Shown: in pieces, positions 46,071 to 58,120 of the stretch
Layout of the letters: every line of letters starts with the position of its first letter
How positions within the stretch are numbered: the first letter of the stretch is position 1
The notes under the pieces: model-generated
Database searches by the model: none
The model's input: the letters and a program-made list of their open reading frames with translations, nothing else
Told to the model about the DNA's origin: nothing
Source of the DNA: Hemibagrus wyckioides
Taxonomy: Eukaryota > Chordata > Actinopteri > Siluriformes > Bagridae
Direction of reading: 5' to 3'
Assembly (NCBI RefSeq): GCF_019097595.1
Contig: NC_080716.1
Location: forward strand, 6,932,140-6,996,139
Length of the DNA: 64,000 nt
Made by a program: the position numbers and the translations under genes

Positions 46071-46406
46071 CTACACGATGGTAAGGGCCAGTCTATCTGG
46101 AGTCATGGCATCTGTTTTGACTGAAATCCACAAGTCCTCCTCATTCTGGTTACCTTTCTTCTTCTTTTTCTTTTTTTTATCAACCTGTGTCCCTGTCAGT
46201 GTGGCAGAATCTCTACAACAGCAACAGTGGCATCCTCTGCAAAGGGACGAGCAGCAGTGACAGCAAACCACCAGGGAAGTAAAGAAAACAAGTAGAGGCA
46301 TCATAAGGAGCACAATAACACACACTGTGTTGTAAATGCCCTCATTGTGTTTGGTGACCAAAAGCGTCCACAAATCATTGAAGAATTCAGTAATTGACTC
46401 CATCAT
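46071..46406 (-). CDS. kiaa0040: KIAA0040 homologue, small single-pass membrane protein
   Basis: Uninterrupted 111-codon frame from ATG at 46404-46406 to TAG at 46071-46073. N-terminal block ITEFFNDLWTLLVTKHNEGI and YNTVCVIVLLMMPLLVFF (a transmembrane helix at about residues 24-47), a very Cys-rich juxtamembrane stretch (VVCCHCCSSLCRGCHCCCC, likely palmitoylated), eight Lys in a row, then NEEDLWISVKTD. The TKHNEGIYNT, CCHCC, poly-Lys and EEDLWIS blocks are those of human KIAA0040, whose function is unknown and whose CDS also lies in one exon. It is convergent with tnn exactly as in human. The human protein is of similar length; the tail after EEDLWIS is divergent. 5' untranslated exons must lie further right. 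Confidence 0.9.
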   Translation of the reverse strand: MMESITEFFNDLWTLLVTKHNEGIYNTVCVIVLLMMPLLVFFTSLVVCCHCCSSLCRGCHCCCCRDSATLTGTQVDKKKKKKKKGNQNEEDLWISVKTDAMTPDRLALTIV

Positions 46407-47172
46407 GGTTCAACAAGATCCTTGGCTCTCAGGAGGTCATACGCAAATCAAACCAAAAATATAATTTGTAGTAAATGGCCAGAAGTTTATAGCATTTGTC
46501 TGAATTTCCATAAGATCTCAATTTTGTTCACCACTGATAAGGCAATCTTTTTTCTTTTCAGCATTGATGACTGAGGGATGGCCAGCACTCAACCAAATGC
46601 ACATTTATCTCCGGCAGTTATGAATACCAGAACATTTTTATGTGAAGTCTGCCTTTGAAACCACAGAAGATTCTGATGGGAAGGACAGTAGAGACAGTGG
46701 ATGTGTTGTGTCCAGTTCAGAAACATGCAGATCAAACTTCCACCTGCGGCTTAGTCCCTTCTTCTTTGACTTTCCATGAAGTGATAGAATGCTGACCTTT
46801 GTGCAGTGAGAGACAGAGGGGTAGGGGATTAAAATCTAGGGCAATCATTCACTAATGATTTGAAAAAAATGAAATGATGTAAACAGATTAATATTCAAAG
46901 TAAGCAGGTTTAAACTGGAACTATTTAACAATCCCATTAATTTTCTTTTGATTTTCTTGCAATGAAATTGCATATCTGTATATTGTATACATACCTATTT
47001 CCGAGCATTACATAAGTCATTTAATTAACTATAATAATACACATCTGTGATAATACATATGCAACATCATAAAATCCTTGGAATATGTATACGTTGCATA
47101 AAAATGGTCATCATTGTCTATTAAACAATTCAAGCCAAGCTTATAGTGATATAAGAGAGTAATTCAAAACAA

Positions 47173-49987
47173 TTTATTTTAAAACAAAATGTATAAGCCT
47201 ATAGGGATACCACAGATGTCACACAAACAGTTTGTAATACATTCAGTACACCACACATCCTCTAGTCTTCATCCTTTTCATAACTGTCAACTCTTACATT
47301 TAGCTTACACTTACAGGAAGGAGTCTGTTTGAGAGCTCTATTCAAGGAGCAAACCACTCTGGACTCCCCTGAAATAAATTAAAAAAGAATCCATGAATAT
47401 TAATAAGGGCATGTCCTGATCTAGTTTATTCCCTTAAAGGGATAGAAGGTCATGATGGACTGTTTTTTTTTTGTGTGTTGAAAAATGTATAAGAAAAGTT
47501 ACTGATATGTTAATAAGGTGCCATTGATTGTTTTTGCCCAATCCAATTCAATTTCTAGGTCAGGGTTCACCATTTGCATACTATTCACAAATTATTAATT
47601 TGCCTGGCTGCATAATTTGTGTCAAAGGTTACGTATTTCACAAGCCATATTTTCTTATGACAACCAAAGGGTAAGGCATACGTCAAAGACAAATATGTAA
47701 GAAAAATAATCAGTATAAGTGCATTAGACCGCCAAAAAAACTGCACTTTATAAATGTTCCTTTTCATGCCTCAACAGTTCTAGCTTCTTCAGAACAGTAA
47801 ACAGGAAACTGGTCTAAACCACACCTAAAGCCAGGTTGTGGAACTGTATTACAATTATATAATGTGTTACAGTTATATACAAGCTTTTATGTATCTATGA
47901 ATGTAATATGTTAAATTAATGTCAGTTTTCTAGAGACTAAAATAATTTAATTGTATATCTGTTTTATTCTGTTTATCTGTCTTTTGTTTTTGATACTGAC
48001 TTAATTTTTTAAAAATAATTGCAGAAGTGTCATCATCTTAATGTAGAATAAAGGGCATTGTTTCCATAAGGCCACTCTCTGTGCTAAATAGGGAAAAACA
48101 AACATTGATGGAAAAAAATTCTTACCATCACTTAGCTTCAAACCCATCTGATCACAGCTGTTTGGAGCTATGCACATAAATGGCTAGCTTTATTCTAAAA
48201 CAATTACATCATTTGCTGCTCTTAAACCAATTAAGGCAATGTTTACACAAAGGGAAAAGGCCTTTGAATTACTAACTGAGTTACAGTTACTGCCCTCAAT
48301 TTATAAGTGAACAGATTGCATTTCTGATAATTTCCTACTGTGGTACTTAAATTTATGTAAATTATATAAATATTTAGATAAGTATATTGTTCTGTAAACA
48401 ACATGAGCCTCTTTATACTGGGCAAATAACTCTTGAACGAATGAATATTTAACATCAATATGTAACATTCTCCTAGTCACCTTATATACAAACATATTTT
48501 TGCTAGTTATCTGTTATTTGCTACATGAGTTAAAAACTTTTAAATGTTTGTCACCACTTTCACAAATAAAAACTGTCAGTCATATCAGTGCAGTATTACA
48601 GAAAGTTGAACGGAAGCAGCATATGCTGAGAAAGTTACTCCATGTAAGTGATGTGCATGTGACTAAATGCTACACCACATTAGCAACATCTTATTTCTCA
48701 GGAAGCCACAAACACCATCAAAGCTCTAACCTTACCGTCTTTGTACACACAAGGTCCAGATGTTTTCCTTCTCATTATACAACCCTCCTCAGATCCTGCC
48801 TGATGCTGACACCATGCAAGGTTTATCCTTTATCCACATGTTCACCTGACTTCTGCGCAAGTTACGTCCTCTTCCTTCCTTTTGCTATGATGAGGCCTAG
48901 AGTGGAAGAAAAACTCCTGTGTCTCACAAGAGCTTTTGCCTCACACTCTTGCATTCTTGTGGGTAGGTTATACACTCAACTACTCTGTGATGTCACTGAA
49001 GCAGAGAGGGAGGGCTGAAAGGGTGAAATTGTCACAGTATATGCTCTTGAACATGAACTAGCTTGTAGGGAAAGTACAATAGCCAACATACAGGGAATAA
49101 AAATAAACTGAAATAGAAAGGTTCTCGAGTTTGAGCTGCCAGAAACTACAAAAGATAAACATTTTTCATGGGCAAATTACTCTTACCTTCTCTAGTAATG
49201 TGCTAAAGCCCAGTTGTATGACAAAATTTTTTTTCTCTTCTACACAATTTGCAAAGGTGGCATAAATTGATTTATCCGGAAACCATGTGAGCCAGTTTCT
49301 GTTTTAATCAGCATTCATTGTGATAAAAAAAATCTATCACAGCCGTTCACATTAAAGGTCACGTTAAATTTGAGCAGCTAAAAATCTAATATATATTTTT
49401 TTAAATACTGCTTAGCAATCTGTTTGTGCTAAAAAACCAAAAAAAACATATTTTTTACACAAGTGCAGAAAGAATGTATTATGACCTTAAAGAAGACCAT
49501 AAAGAACCATAAAGAAGTTAGCAGATCTGTACAGGATGCAGATCTGAAAATATGTCTCTCACCATATAAAGCAACGAGCTGCAAAAAGAAAAGCCCTGAA
49601 TCTAAAACCAAGCCTATGTTAGATTTCACAAAGCCATGTTGTACATACAAAGGACCACATTGTTACAACAAAATGAAGCAAGCAGACCTCAAGGAACTAT
49701 ACTCTAAGCTGTTCTCCAGCCTGATTACATCCTTAAGGGCATTAAAATCATATTGCTCTACTGAATAACTCAATAAAAGAACACTTTGGAGCTCAGGTTA
49801 TTAGTTGCCCTTTTAGTGGAAAATAAATCACACAGACACACTGTTTGGAAAAGCCAAATATAGCATGAGTTGTTGCTAACCAGCAGCAAACATGCATGAG
49901 TCAGGCAAATGAAATGTACCAGCTTAGTACTGCGAAAGAGGGTGGAACTAGAGAAAACATCATGCTATGCCATGAATACAAATCTTT

Positions 49988-50071
<84 letters not shown>

Positions 50072-50235
50072 TTTTTCTTTCTTTCTTTCTTTCTTTCTTT
50101 CTTTCCTCTTGTATAATATGTAATTATGTGGAATGGTGCTTTTATATAGCAGGTTTTTTCAAGGAATTGTGAAAACCCACATTACAGTATCATGTCCTTG
50201 CCTCACCTCATAGAGTAACAGTTTTCCTTTTTCAT
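47173..50235 (-). CDS. Doubtful four-exon candidate gene, no known family
   Basis: Minus-strand segments with good donors join in phase: 50207-50235 (MKKENCYSM, donor ATGAG/gtgagg), 49187-49298 (NWLTWFPDKSIYATF to LGFSTLLEK, donor GAAG/gtaaga), 48126-48183 (PFMCIAPNSCDQMGLKLSDG, donor GATG/gtaaga), 47262-47368 (ESRVVCSLNRALKQTPSCK to EKDED and TAG), with AATAAA (minus) at 47173-47178. The last acceptor (tttatttcag) is strong; those of exons two and three are weak. The product would have several Cys and no visible signal or membrane segment; the true start may lie further upstream. I picked exons by eye, so chance agreement is a real possibility; it could equally be untranslated exons of the KIAA0040 homologue. 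Confidence 0.2.
49984..50105. repeat. (CTTT)n microsatellite
   Basis: About 30 tetranucleotide units with one interruption near 50071. Confidence 0.95.
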
Positions 50236-50966
50236 TTGGGCTTCTGGGCTTAGTTGTAACCATTCACATGCCACAAGGCCAAAGTGTTATCAGCCCACTG
50301 AATAGAAATTCAGTTTAATGTAAAAAACTACAAACATTTCTGTTACCGAAATTTGAACTTTACACATTATGAGTAAATCTTTGGGGAATATTTCAATACA
50401 TACTAATTTTAGGTTTAAGCTAATAGAAGATTAGCAGATCTGTGTAAACCTGGTTTAGGACAAATGTGGGGCATACAGAAAAACCAGCCTAAAGCAGTAG
50501 GTATAAACAGTTCAGTACATTAAAAAAGTACCTATTTCAAGAGTGTAAAAGATAAAAAATGTTCAGTACTTCAAACAGCACAACCATGTTACAGTAGGCC
50601 TGATGAATTTTAAGAAGGGACACTTGTAATAAAATAATAATTGATTGTTTATTCTGTATAGTTCTTAAAATCCTTTCTCACTGTGAGAACCTAAAAATCA
50701 AGTAGTTGGGAATTTCCCACATGAATTTACCCTACTTTCAGTATAAAGCCTCAACAGCATTTTTTACCAACCTTACATCCTGGACTGATACAATCTATCA
50801 GTACTTGTTTATGTGCATACAGCTTTACATATGGCTGCCTGGAAGTTTCCAGTTTCCAGTTTGCTAGGCCTGTCAACACTTCAAAAAACAAATAGGTCTG
50901 ATATGCGGAGTGTCAACCACATTGTACTTGTCCAGTGAGTTTCTGCTGATTAGGGTAGAATTAGAC

Positions 50967-50967
<1 letters not shown>

Positions 50968-51003
<36 letters not shown>
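50968..51003. repeat. (AAT)n microsatellite
   Basis: About 12 units. Confidence 0.9.
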
Positions 51004-51005
<2 letters not shown>

Positions 51006-51430
51006 TATATTGATAATATATATATATTGATAATAAACTATAATAGATTACAACATGCTCTCAACACTGTCAACATCATTTAAAGACAAAGTCTCACAAA
51101 TATTTTAAGAAATGTCTTCAACTCCATTTTTATGACACAATAAACTGCCTTACTATTACACTGACTATAACAGTTGCGATCATTTATATTTCCCTCAAAG
51201 TTGTCTCCACAAAGGTTTTAGAGACAGACTATGAATTATTATAATATTGAATAATATTGAATAGTCAAAAAAACAAACAATACAAACCAACAAAACCTTT
51301 TTCCTAAGGGATGTTCTACATTGTACATTTACAATTTGCTTGGGTTTGTAGTGCCCTGTTTCTTCACTACTGAAAGCCTCTGGGCAAAAGCAACAGAGGA
51401 CGCAATGTCTTTCTTCAAAGATGAACAAGC

Positions 51431-51431
51431 T

Positions 51432-51524
<93 letters not shown>
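51431..51524. repeat. (GATA)n microsatellite
   Basis: About 23 perfect GATA units. Confidence 0.95.
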
Positions 51525-51525
<1 letters not shown>

Positions 51526-52129
51526 GGGAGAAAGAGACTGAAAGATATTTCAAAGACCCCATAAATGGCTGAAATACATTCAAATTCAAAACTTATGATG
51601 GTGTACTTCGCCTGAAGGAGTACTCCTCTGTGCTTGCACCATATGCTTTGCTATCTCTATAAAAGGACAAAAGGCTCAAAACCAGTTCAATGCAAGATGG
51701 TTCAAACAGAAATGCTGCCTAGGAGCATCAATTTCAACATGGCTGGGCAGCTCAGAAAGCCTCATTTGTACAGAGTGCCCTCTTTCTCAAGGCCATTTTT
51801 CTTCTTTGCTGCCTTATGTCCTACAAACTGTTTTTAAGAAACACAAAAAGATTCATCACAAAATTCATGACTAACAGAGTGCAATTTTTAAATGGTAAAT
51901 AGTTAGTTTTGTTGTTTTTCTTTCTTATTTTGACACTAAAATTTCATCAATATTTTTAAAGACAGAGGACATCTTAACAGAACAGAATCTTAATCTTATC
52001 AAGGAGTGAACTGCTATAGCTACACATACAGCTCACCATCATAGAATCCATCATAGTTTGCTACCGTGTATCAGAAGGTGCTTGAGGAACATGTGAGACC
52101 ATCTGTAAAAAATTAAAGTTGAAGAGGAA

Positions 52130-52400
52130 CTGGACCCTGAAACATGACAAAGACACAAAACATATCAGGACTGACTGAAAACTAAGAAATGGAGAGTCCT
52201 GGAATGGCCAAGTCAAAGCCTATCCTAATCCCATTGAGCTGTTGTGGTGTGAAAGTATTCTGGAGTGGGGCAAAACTTTCCTCAGACTGATGTCAGAGAC
52301 TGGTAGATGGCTACAAGAAGCATCTAATTGAAGTTATTTCAGCCAAAGAGGGTAATAGTAGCTATTAGGGGGTAGGGTGTCCTAACTTTTTCATCAGTTA
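52130..52400 (+). mobile_element. Very decayed Tc1-like transposon fragment
   Basis: Across a frame break the plus strand reads VLEWPSQS and then NPIELLW, the block that precedes and includes the catalytic Glu of Tc1 transposases, ending near gtcctaactttttcat, which resembles the end of common fish Tc1-like repeats. No terminal repeats found. Confidence 0.5.
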
Positions 52401-52428
52401 GAATATGCATTTTTGTTGATATCTTTTT

Positions 52429-52453
52429 GAGAGAGAGAGAGAGAGAGAGAGAG
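52429..52453. repeat. (GA)n microsatellite
   Basis: About 12 GA units. Confidence 0.9.
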
Positions 52454-53554
52454 CATAAAAAAATTGTGATCTGAAGAAAACATGAGGATTATCTTATCAT
52501 GCTTGTCCAGTCTAGTCTAGGATTCTAGCAGTGCCAAACTACCCCAAGGTAATGAATCACCACAGCTATATAGATCCTCAAATTCTAAAGCTTATAAAAT
52601 AAATCTGAAATATTACTTCCTGAGAATCCATTTCTTTGAACAAACACCATCACATAATTGTCATATAATATTACACCCTTTCCCAGCTGCAGCGGTGGAG
52701 TTAAACAACTTTTTTCTATTTTTCCATTTAGCGTTTCCTTCCTTAATTGTGTGATGCAAGTTAGCAGTTCCTCTTACAAGTGTAGGCCCAGACTTGTCCT
52801 GTGATTCAAGGAATAATTAACTCAGTTACTTTAACACTGCTCAGTAACTTCAATATTTAACTTAAATATGTCATAGGGGTTAACATGCTCTGCCACTTAC
52901 ACCATATACCTATATCATATTAATATTCTTTACACATATATCAAAAATGATTTTGATGGATACCAAATTTGCATTCCATATAAAGTGGAGAAATTAGAGA
53001 ATAATTTATAAACAATTGATTTTTAATTGAAATATTCTACTAGCATGGTGTACAAAATGGTCAAGGTACTTCAACAAAAACCTTTATTTTGTGAAAAACA
53101 GTGAGGAAAATTAGAGAACAGTAAACATTGAGACAAAAGAAGATTACAACTAAAATTCAGAGGGTTATGCTGTGAAAAATTAGTTGGAAGTGTAGAGACT
53201 TTTTATATGAATGATGTCAGCACTTCTGCAGCTGCAGGACAGTTTCTCACACTGCTCTGGTGTGATCTTGGTCCAATCTTCTTTCTCTTTCTTTCTTCCA
53301 CAGTTCATAATCAATAACCTCCTAGCAATAAATTTGTTGACAAGGATTTTCCAAAGATTTCAATTAGATCAGGACCCTGGGCTTTCATTGTTCTTAGCTT
53401 TAAGGAACTGCTTTACCTGTTTTCATTGTGACAGGGGCATTGTATTGCATGAAACTACAGCTATTGTTTCATTTACCTCAACAGACTTTTCAAATATCAA
53501 CAGAAAACAAATACAGTACTTAAATCATTCACCCAGTTAAAGTTCACACTTTAT
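52454..53554. other. No gene recognised
   Basis: AT-rich sequence between Tc1 debris and the hAT element, with no feature I can support. Confidence 0.45.
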
Positions 53555-53578
53555 ATGTGTGTGTGTGTGTGTGTGTGT
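53555..53578. repeat. (GT)n microsatellite
   Basis: About 12 units abutting the left end of the hAT element; it may have overwritten part of its target duplication. Confidence 0.9.
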
Positions 53579-53837
53579 TTACAGAGGTGGACAATAACGA
53601 AGTACATTTACTTGAGTACTGTACTTAAGTACACTTTTTAGGTATCTGAGTATTATTTTTTTCTGGAAACTTGTTACTTTAACTTGACTACATTTGAAAG
53701 AAAAATATTAAGTAATATTGTAATTTTTACTCCACTACATTTCTGTCAAGGTAACTGAATAGAAAGTAGTTACGTTACTCAGATGTAACCAGGTGATATT
53801 TAAGGGGGGTCTGAATATTCACAATATTACTGATGTA

Positions 53838-55058
53838 CAGGGGTTGGACAATGAAACTGAAACACTGGCCAATTTAATGTTGGAGGATTCATGGCTAAAT
53901 TTGACCAGCCTGGTGGCCAATCTTCATTGACTGCACATTCCACCAGTAAGAGCAGAGTGTGAAGGTTTAATTAGCAGAGTAATAGCACAGTTTTGCTTAG
54001 AATATTGCAATGCACACAACATTATGGGTGACATATCAGAGTTCAAAAGAGGACAAATTGTTGGTGCACATCTCGCTGGCGCATCTGTGACTAAGACAGC
54101 AAGTCTTTGTGATGTATCAAGAGCCACGGTATCCAGGGTAATGTCAGCATACCACCAAGAAGGACGAACCACATCCAACAGGAGTAACTGAAACTGAAAG
54201 GGATGTCCAGGTGCTGACCCGGATTGTATCCAAAAAACATAAAACTACAGCTGCCCAACTCACTGAAGAATTAAATGTGCACCTCAACTCTCCTGTTTCC
54301 ACCAAAACTGTCCGTCGGGAGCTCCACAGGGTCAAAGCCAAACCTTTGGTCACTCGTGCCAATGCCAAACGACGGTTTCAATGGTGCCAGCAGCGAAAAT
54401 CTTGGGCTGTGGACAATGTGAAACATGTATTGTTCTCTGATGAGTCCACCTTCACTGTCTTTCCCACATCCAGGAGAGTTATGGTGTGGAGAAGCCCCAA
54501 AGAAGCGTACCACCCAGACTGTTGCATGCCCAGAGTGAAGCATGGGGGTGGTTTGGGCTGCAATATCATGGCATTCCCTAGGCCCAATACTTGTGCTAGA
54601 TGGGCGCGTCACTGCCAAGGACTACCGAACCATTCTGGAGGACCATGTGCACCCAATGGTTCAAACATTGTATCCTGAAGGCGGTGCCGTGTATCAGGAT
54701 GATAATGCACCAATACACACAGCAAGACTGGTGACCGAGTGGTTTGATGAACATGAAAGTGAAGTTGAACATCTCCCATGGCCTGCACAGTCACCAGATC
54801 TAAATATTATTGAGCCACTTTGGGGTGTTTTGGAGGAGCGAGTCAGGAAACGTTTTCCTCCACCAGCATCACGTAGTGACCTGGCCACTATTCTGCAAGA
54901 AGAATGGCTCAAAATCCCTCTGGCCACTGTGCAGGACTTGTATCTGTCATTCCCAAGACGAATTGATGCTGTATTGGCCGCAAAAGGAGGCCCTACACCA
55001 TACTAATGAATTATTGTGGTCTAAAACCAGGCATTTCAGTTTCATTGTCCAACCCCTG
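53838..55058 (+). mobile_element. DD36E Tc1/mariner element nested in the hAT
   Basis: 1221 bp with inverted ends beginning caggggttggacaatgaaac, flanked by TA (53836-53837 and 55059-55060). Same family as the relic at 28733-29670, and near full length. Its position inside the hAT shows it moved after that element. Confidence 0.93.
54024..55006 (+). pseudogene. DD36E transposase, frameshifted
   Basis: Starts MGDISEFKRGQIVGAHLAG, first helix-turn-helix intact; near 54187 about 21 bases present in the sister copy are missing (the GRKRKL hook between the two helix-turn-helix units) with loss of frame; resumes at VLTRIVSKKHKTTAA. First Asp in FSDESTF; a frameshift near 54560; then second Asp in VYQDDNAPIHTA and Glu in NIIEPLWGVLEE, with 36 residues between. 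C-terminus VLAAKGGPTPY. All catalytic residues survive but not in one frame, so it is inactive. Confidence 0.9.
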
Positions 55059-55399
55059 TATATAGCTGCAGATGCAAATAAGAGGTTAGAGAGTTACAGA
55101 GTATGCTACAGGTGTTCGCAATTTCTTTTATAAGTTTAATCTAACATCATCCAGGGAGCTGGATGTTGACGCAGGATTGTGTTGATTAGCGAGTGTGGCT
55201 AAATTGATGCGCCGCGCGTTTAGACGAGGCCTAATGTACACTGTTAGGAACATCGGGAAAAGTGAGTAATGTTCAGTAATATAATATTTAATATTAATAT
55301 TAGTTAATATAAGTGTATTGGGTGAGTGTTATTGTAATGTAACTATTAGTGCACTTCTAAGATGTTTTGTTTTCTTCCTAGAGTGCCACTACCGTATTA

Positions 55400-55735
55400 T
55401 TATTGTTATTAGAAGTGTTACTGTTGGAATTATTGCTATTTCTGTTTAGAGATGGTAAGGAAACAAGGACAACTTTGTGTTTTACTTTCCTGTGGCCAGA
55501 CAATTCAATGGTTTTCCGTCATTTTTTGAACTCAATTGGTGGCAAAATGGACAAAGACCGATCATCGGCGCATCCATGGGCATACTTAGACAGTTCCAGT
55601 TTTTAGAAAAGAGTAAAGATTCTTTTTGTTTTAAATGTTTGCTTTGTTTACCGAAAACAAACCACATCACAGCCTACAAAAACTCCCCATCCAACCTGCA
55701 GAAGCATATTGAGGTATATATACTTTTAATTTCGG
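55400..55735 (+). pseudogene. hAT transposase remnant, BED-type zinc finger
   Basis: Two overlapping frames give HPWAYLDS and then FLEKSKDSFCFKCLLC, NSPSNLQKHIE: aromatic start, Cys-x2-Cys pair and the His of a BED finger, which binds the transposon ends. A frameshift near 55585 splits it. Confidence 0.75.
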
Positions 55736-55889
55736 GTAAAGGCTTGAAATGGATATTGCCTGTGCCATGAAGTACTGTATGTATGGTAACTTACTCCTCA
55801 TACACTTCCAATGAAGAGAATTTCTTCTCTGATATCAAACATGTGTGCACACAGGAGACATCCAAACAACTGGATGCGTACCTAACGTA

Positions 55890-56131
55890 CAGCTGAAGGT
55901 ATGACTATGCTGACATCTTATCCAGCCTTATCCAACCTGTCACTTAAGCTGAGCACAGCCCTCCGTGCCTCAGTGGCCTGTGAGAGGCTTTTTAGTGCAG
56001 CTGGATTGATCTTCAGCCCAAGAAGGGGAGCAATTAATTCGCATAACTTTGAAAACCAGCTTCTACTTAAGATGAACAAGGACTTCTTTAAGTTTGACTT
56101 ATTTGACCATAGTACGATTTCTCTCTACTAG
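55890..56131 (+). pseudogene. hAT transposase remnant, C-terminal dimerisation domain
   Basis: Frame with LSTALRASVACERLFSAAGL, IFSPRRGAIN and FENQLLLKMNKDFF, the highly conserved hATC block, ending at a stop at 56129-56131. The catalytic core upstream is deleted. Confidence 0.88.
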
Positions 56132-56729
56132 TGATCTGTGAGACACAGTATCACTGTAATAACTAATGGTTTGAAATTTTTGTTTAGATAGCAAATAAGC
56201 CTTTCTGTTTTGCTCTTTGTTAAAACAGTGTTGCTGTTGGGCAGTTATACAGCTACAATTATACAGCTACAATTATACAGCTATAGTTGTGTAGCTGGGT
56301 TTTAAAGCAGGTTGGATTTTTTTTCTGATCAATCTGCATTTACAGACCACTTGATTCAAATGTGCATGAATGGATACACATAGATGTGTCCTTTTTTTGT
56401 TGGGGGTGGTAGTAGTGTTGAATAAAAAATGAAAATGATTATACCTGTCTTTTTTGTCAATTCAGTTGTTTAATTTCTTAATTTTGTAATATTCTTAAAG
56501 CTCATAATTCCACAGATACTACAAACTGGTCAGTATATTCATTAGGTTGCTACAAAAGGTACTGTAAGTATTGAATACAACAATGCAACAATAATAAAAC
56601 AATGTGTTGACATTTACTTTTTACTTTTGATACTTTTACTTGTAATGGAGTTTGGACCAGTTTGACCAGTAGTATCTGTACTTTCACTCAAGTAAGGAAG
56701 TTGTGTACTTTGTTCACCTCTGCTACTTT

Positions 56730-57230
56730 ACACACACTCTTGGAGTCCCTCTCAGTTGATGCTGACCCATACCACTTCCACCACAGCAGATTTTGTTTGT
56801 TGTTCCCAGTATGTAGTGGTTAATACCTACCAACAGCGATCCAAGGAAGGCTAGACTAGCTTAGCCTGCCTTGTCCAATTCCACAAAAGAGCACAAATTG
56901 CTGACAAAGTTAATTCTGGCAGAAAGGTGTAGAAATTTGTCAGAAAGGTGCCAGAAAACATGCATCACAACCTGCTGCATATCAGGCTGCATAGACACTT
57001 TGTCAGAACATGACAAAGTGTTCAAGGTGTTGACTTGGCCTCCAAATGTCTTAGATCCCAACCCGATCAAGCATCTGTGGGATATACTGGACAAACATGT
57101 CTGATCCATGGGGGTCCAAGCAAGATGTACTGAATGAGGAGACTGATGGATTAAAAGGCATCATAGTCATTTACTGCCCTCATAAACACTTCTTTTGAGA
57201 TGCTTCCAGTTAATGTGATGTGACTCCCAT
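56730..57230 (+). mobile_element. Decayed Tc1-like transposon fragment
   Basis: Plus-strand pieces correspond to a fish Tc1-like family: SNSTKEHKLLTKLI near 56875-56915 and, further on, HDKVFKVLTWPPNVLDPNPI, KHLWDILDKHV (catalytic Glu replaced by Lys in IKHLW). No ends visible. Confidence 0.6.
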
Positions 57231-57420
57231 GAGCCCACATGAGTGCATTATGTGCCAGATGAGATCTTTGACTTGACAAGACATTTTGACCTGCTGTATA
57301 GGAGATGCTCTGGTGCACCATCTAAGCAATCAATATTTGGCTCTGGTCAGAACCCATTTTTCTTATTGCCATTGTAATAATTGGTGCCACCCCTCCCCTA
57401 CTCTACACGTTCATTCATAT

Positions 57421-57616
57421 ACATTTCTGGCATTTAGCAGATGCCCTTATCCAGAGCGACTTACATTTTTATCTCATTTTTATACAACTGAGCAGTTAGG
57501 GTTTAAGGGCCTTGCTCAAGGGCCCAACAGTGGGAGCTTGGTAGACTGAATGGTGGGCATTCAAACTCGCAACCTTCCAGCCTTTAGTCCAATGCCATAA
57601 CCACTAAGCTACCACA
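57421..57616 (-). mobile_element. tRNA-derived SINE with L2-type 3' tail
   Basis: Minus strand: tgtggtagcttagtggtta (box A), gcgagtttgaatgcc (box B, decayed), gggcccttgagcaaggccct, and the tail gctctggataagggcatctg. Related to 34685-34884. The better tail match to the L2 at 9700-9741 suggests mobilisation by that type of LINE. Confidence 0.85.
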
Positions 57617-58120
57617 AATTTAATTTTATTAACAGTGCAGTGGCTAGTCACTTATGTCATGTAGGGTTCCTAACTGCAATCTGTGCACATCATCTTAAAC
57701 CACTACAGGACAAGAGCATACCTAATATTCTGCCTCACTCTTTCTTTGACATGTGTCACTACCACTGCTTAATGAAATACCCATTCCCATCCTGATTCTC
57801 TAGGTCTACTGGGAGACTCAATGATATTGCTGTGGCTAGTACCACATATATACCCCAAAGATGGCTGTGTGGTCTCACTTGAATACACTGACTGAACTTG
57901 CTTCAAACAATTTATGCTCAAGTCTCCTTCATTATTCTGTGTATAATTTCACTTGGATAATTAAATGGATTTAATGACAAAAACCTGAATAAAAAATTAC
58001 ACTGATTCTTGTACAGATGATCTTCACCAACATCAACATGCTCAGCATGGCTTGACCAGATAGTATACAGTAGTGGAAAAGAAATGACTAATAATTGCAC
58101 TCTGTCACCCAGACATTAAA

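Larger units (their letters stand above)
50236..52120. other. No gene recognised
   Basis: AT-rich DNA with the AAT and GATA microsatellites; nothing else I can name. Confidence 0.45.
53582..56722 (+). mobile_element. hAT DNA transposon, internally deleted, with a nested DD36E element
   Basis: Ends are short inverted repeats: cagaggtggacaataacgaa at the left and its counterpart ttgttcacctctg at the right, both with the sub-terminal acttaagtac/ctcaagtaa words common in fish hAT elements. Between them lie remnants of a BED zinc finger and the hAT C-terminal dimerisation domain, but the RNase H-like catalytic core between them is missing. Eight-base flanks (tgtgttta and ctacttta) agree only in the last four, so the target duplication is eroded. 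After removal of the nested element about 1.9 kb remain. Confidence 0.85.

Noticed and set aside
48500..49018. 172-codon plus-strand frame
   Set aside because: Non-ATG start, composition not protein-like, no match to any family I know.
49481..49768. 95-codon Lys/Cys-rich plus-strand frame
   Set aside because: A-rich DNA easily yields Lys-rich frames; no signal peptide, splice sites or known relative.
49896..50172. Phe/Leu/Ser repeat protein frames
   Set aside because: Pure translation of the CTTT microsatellite.
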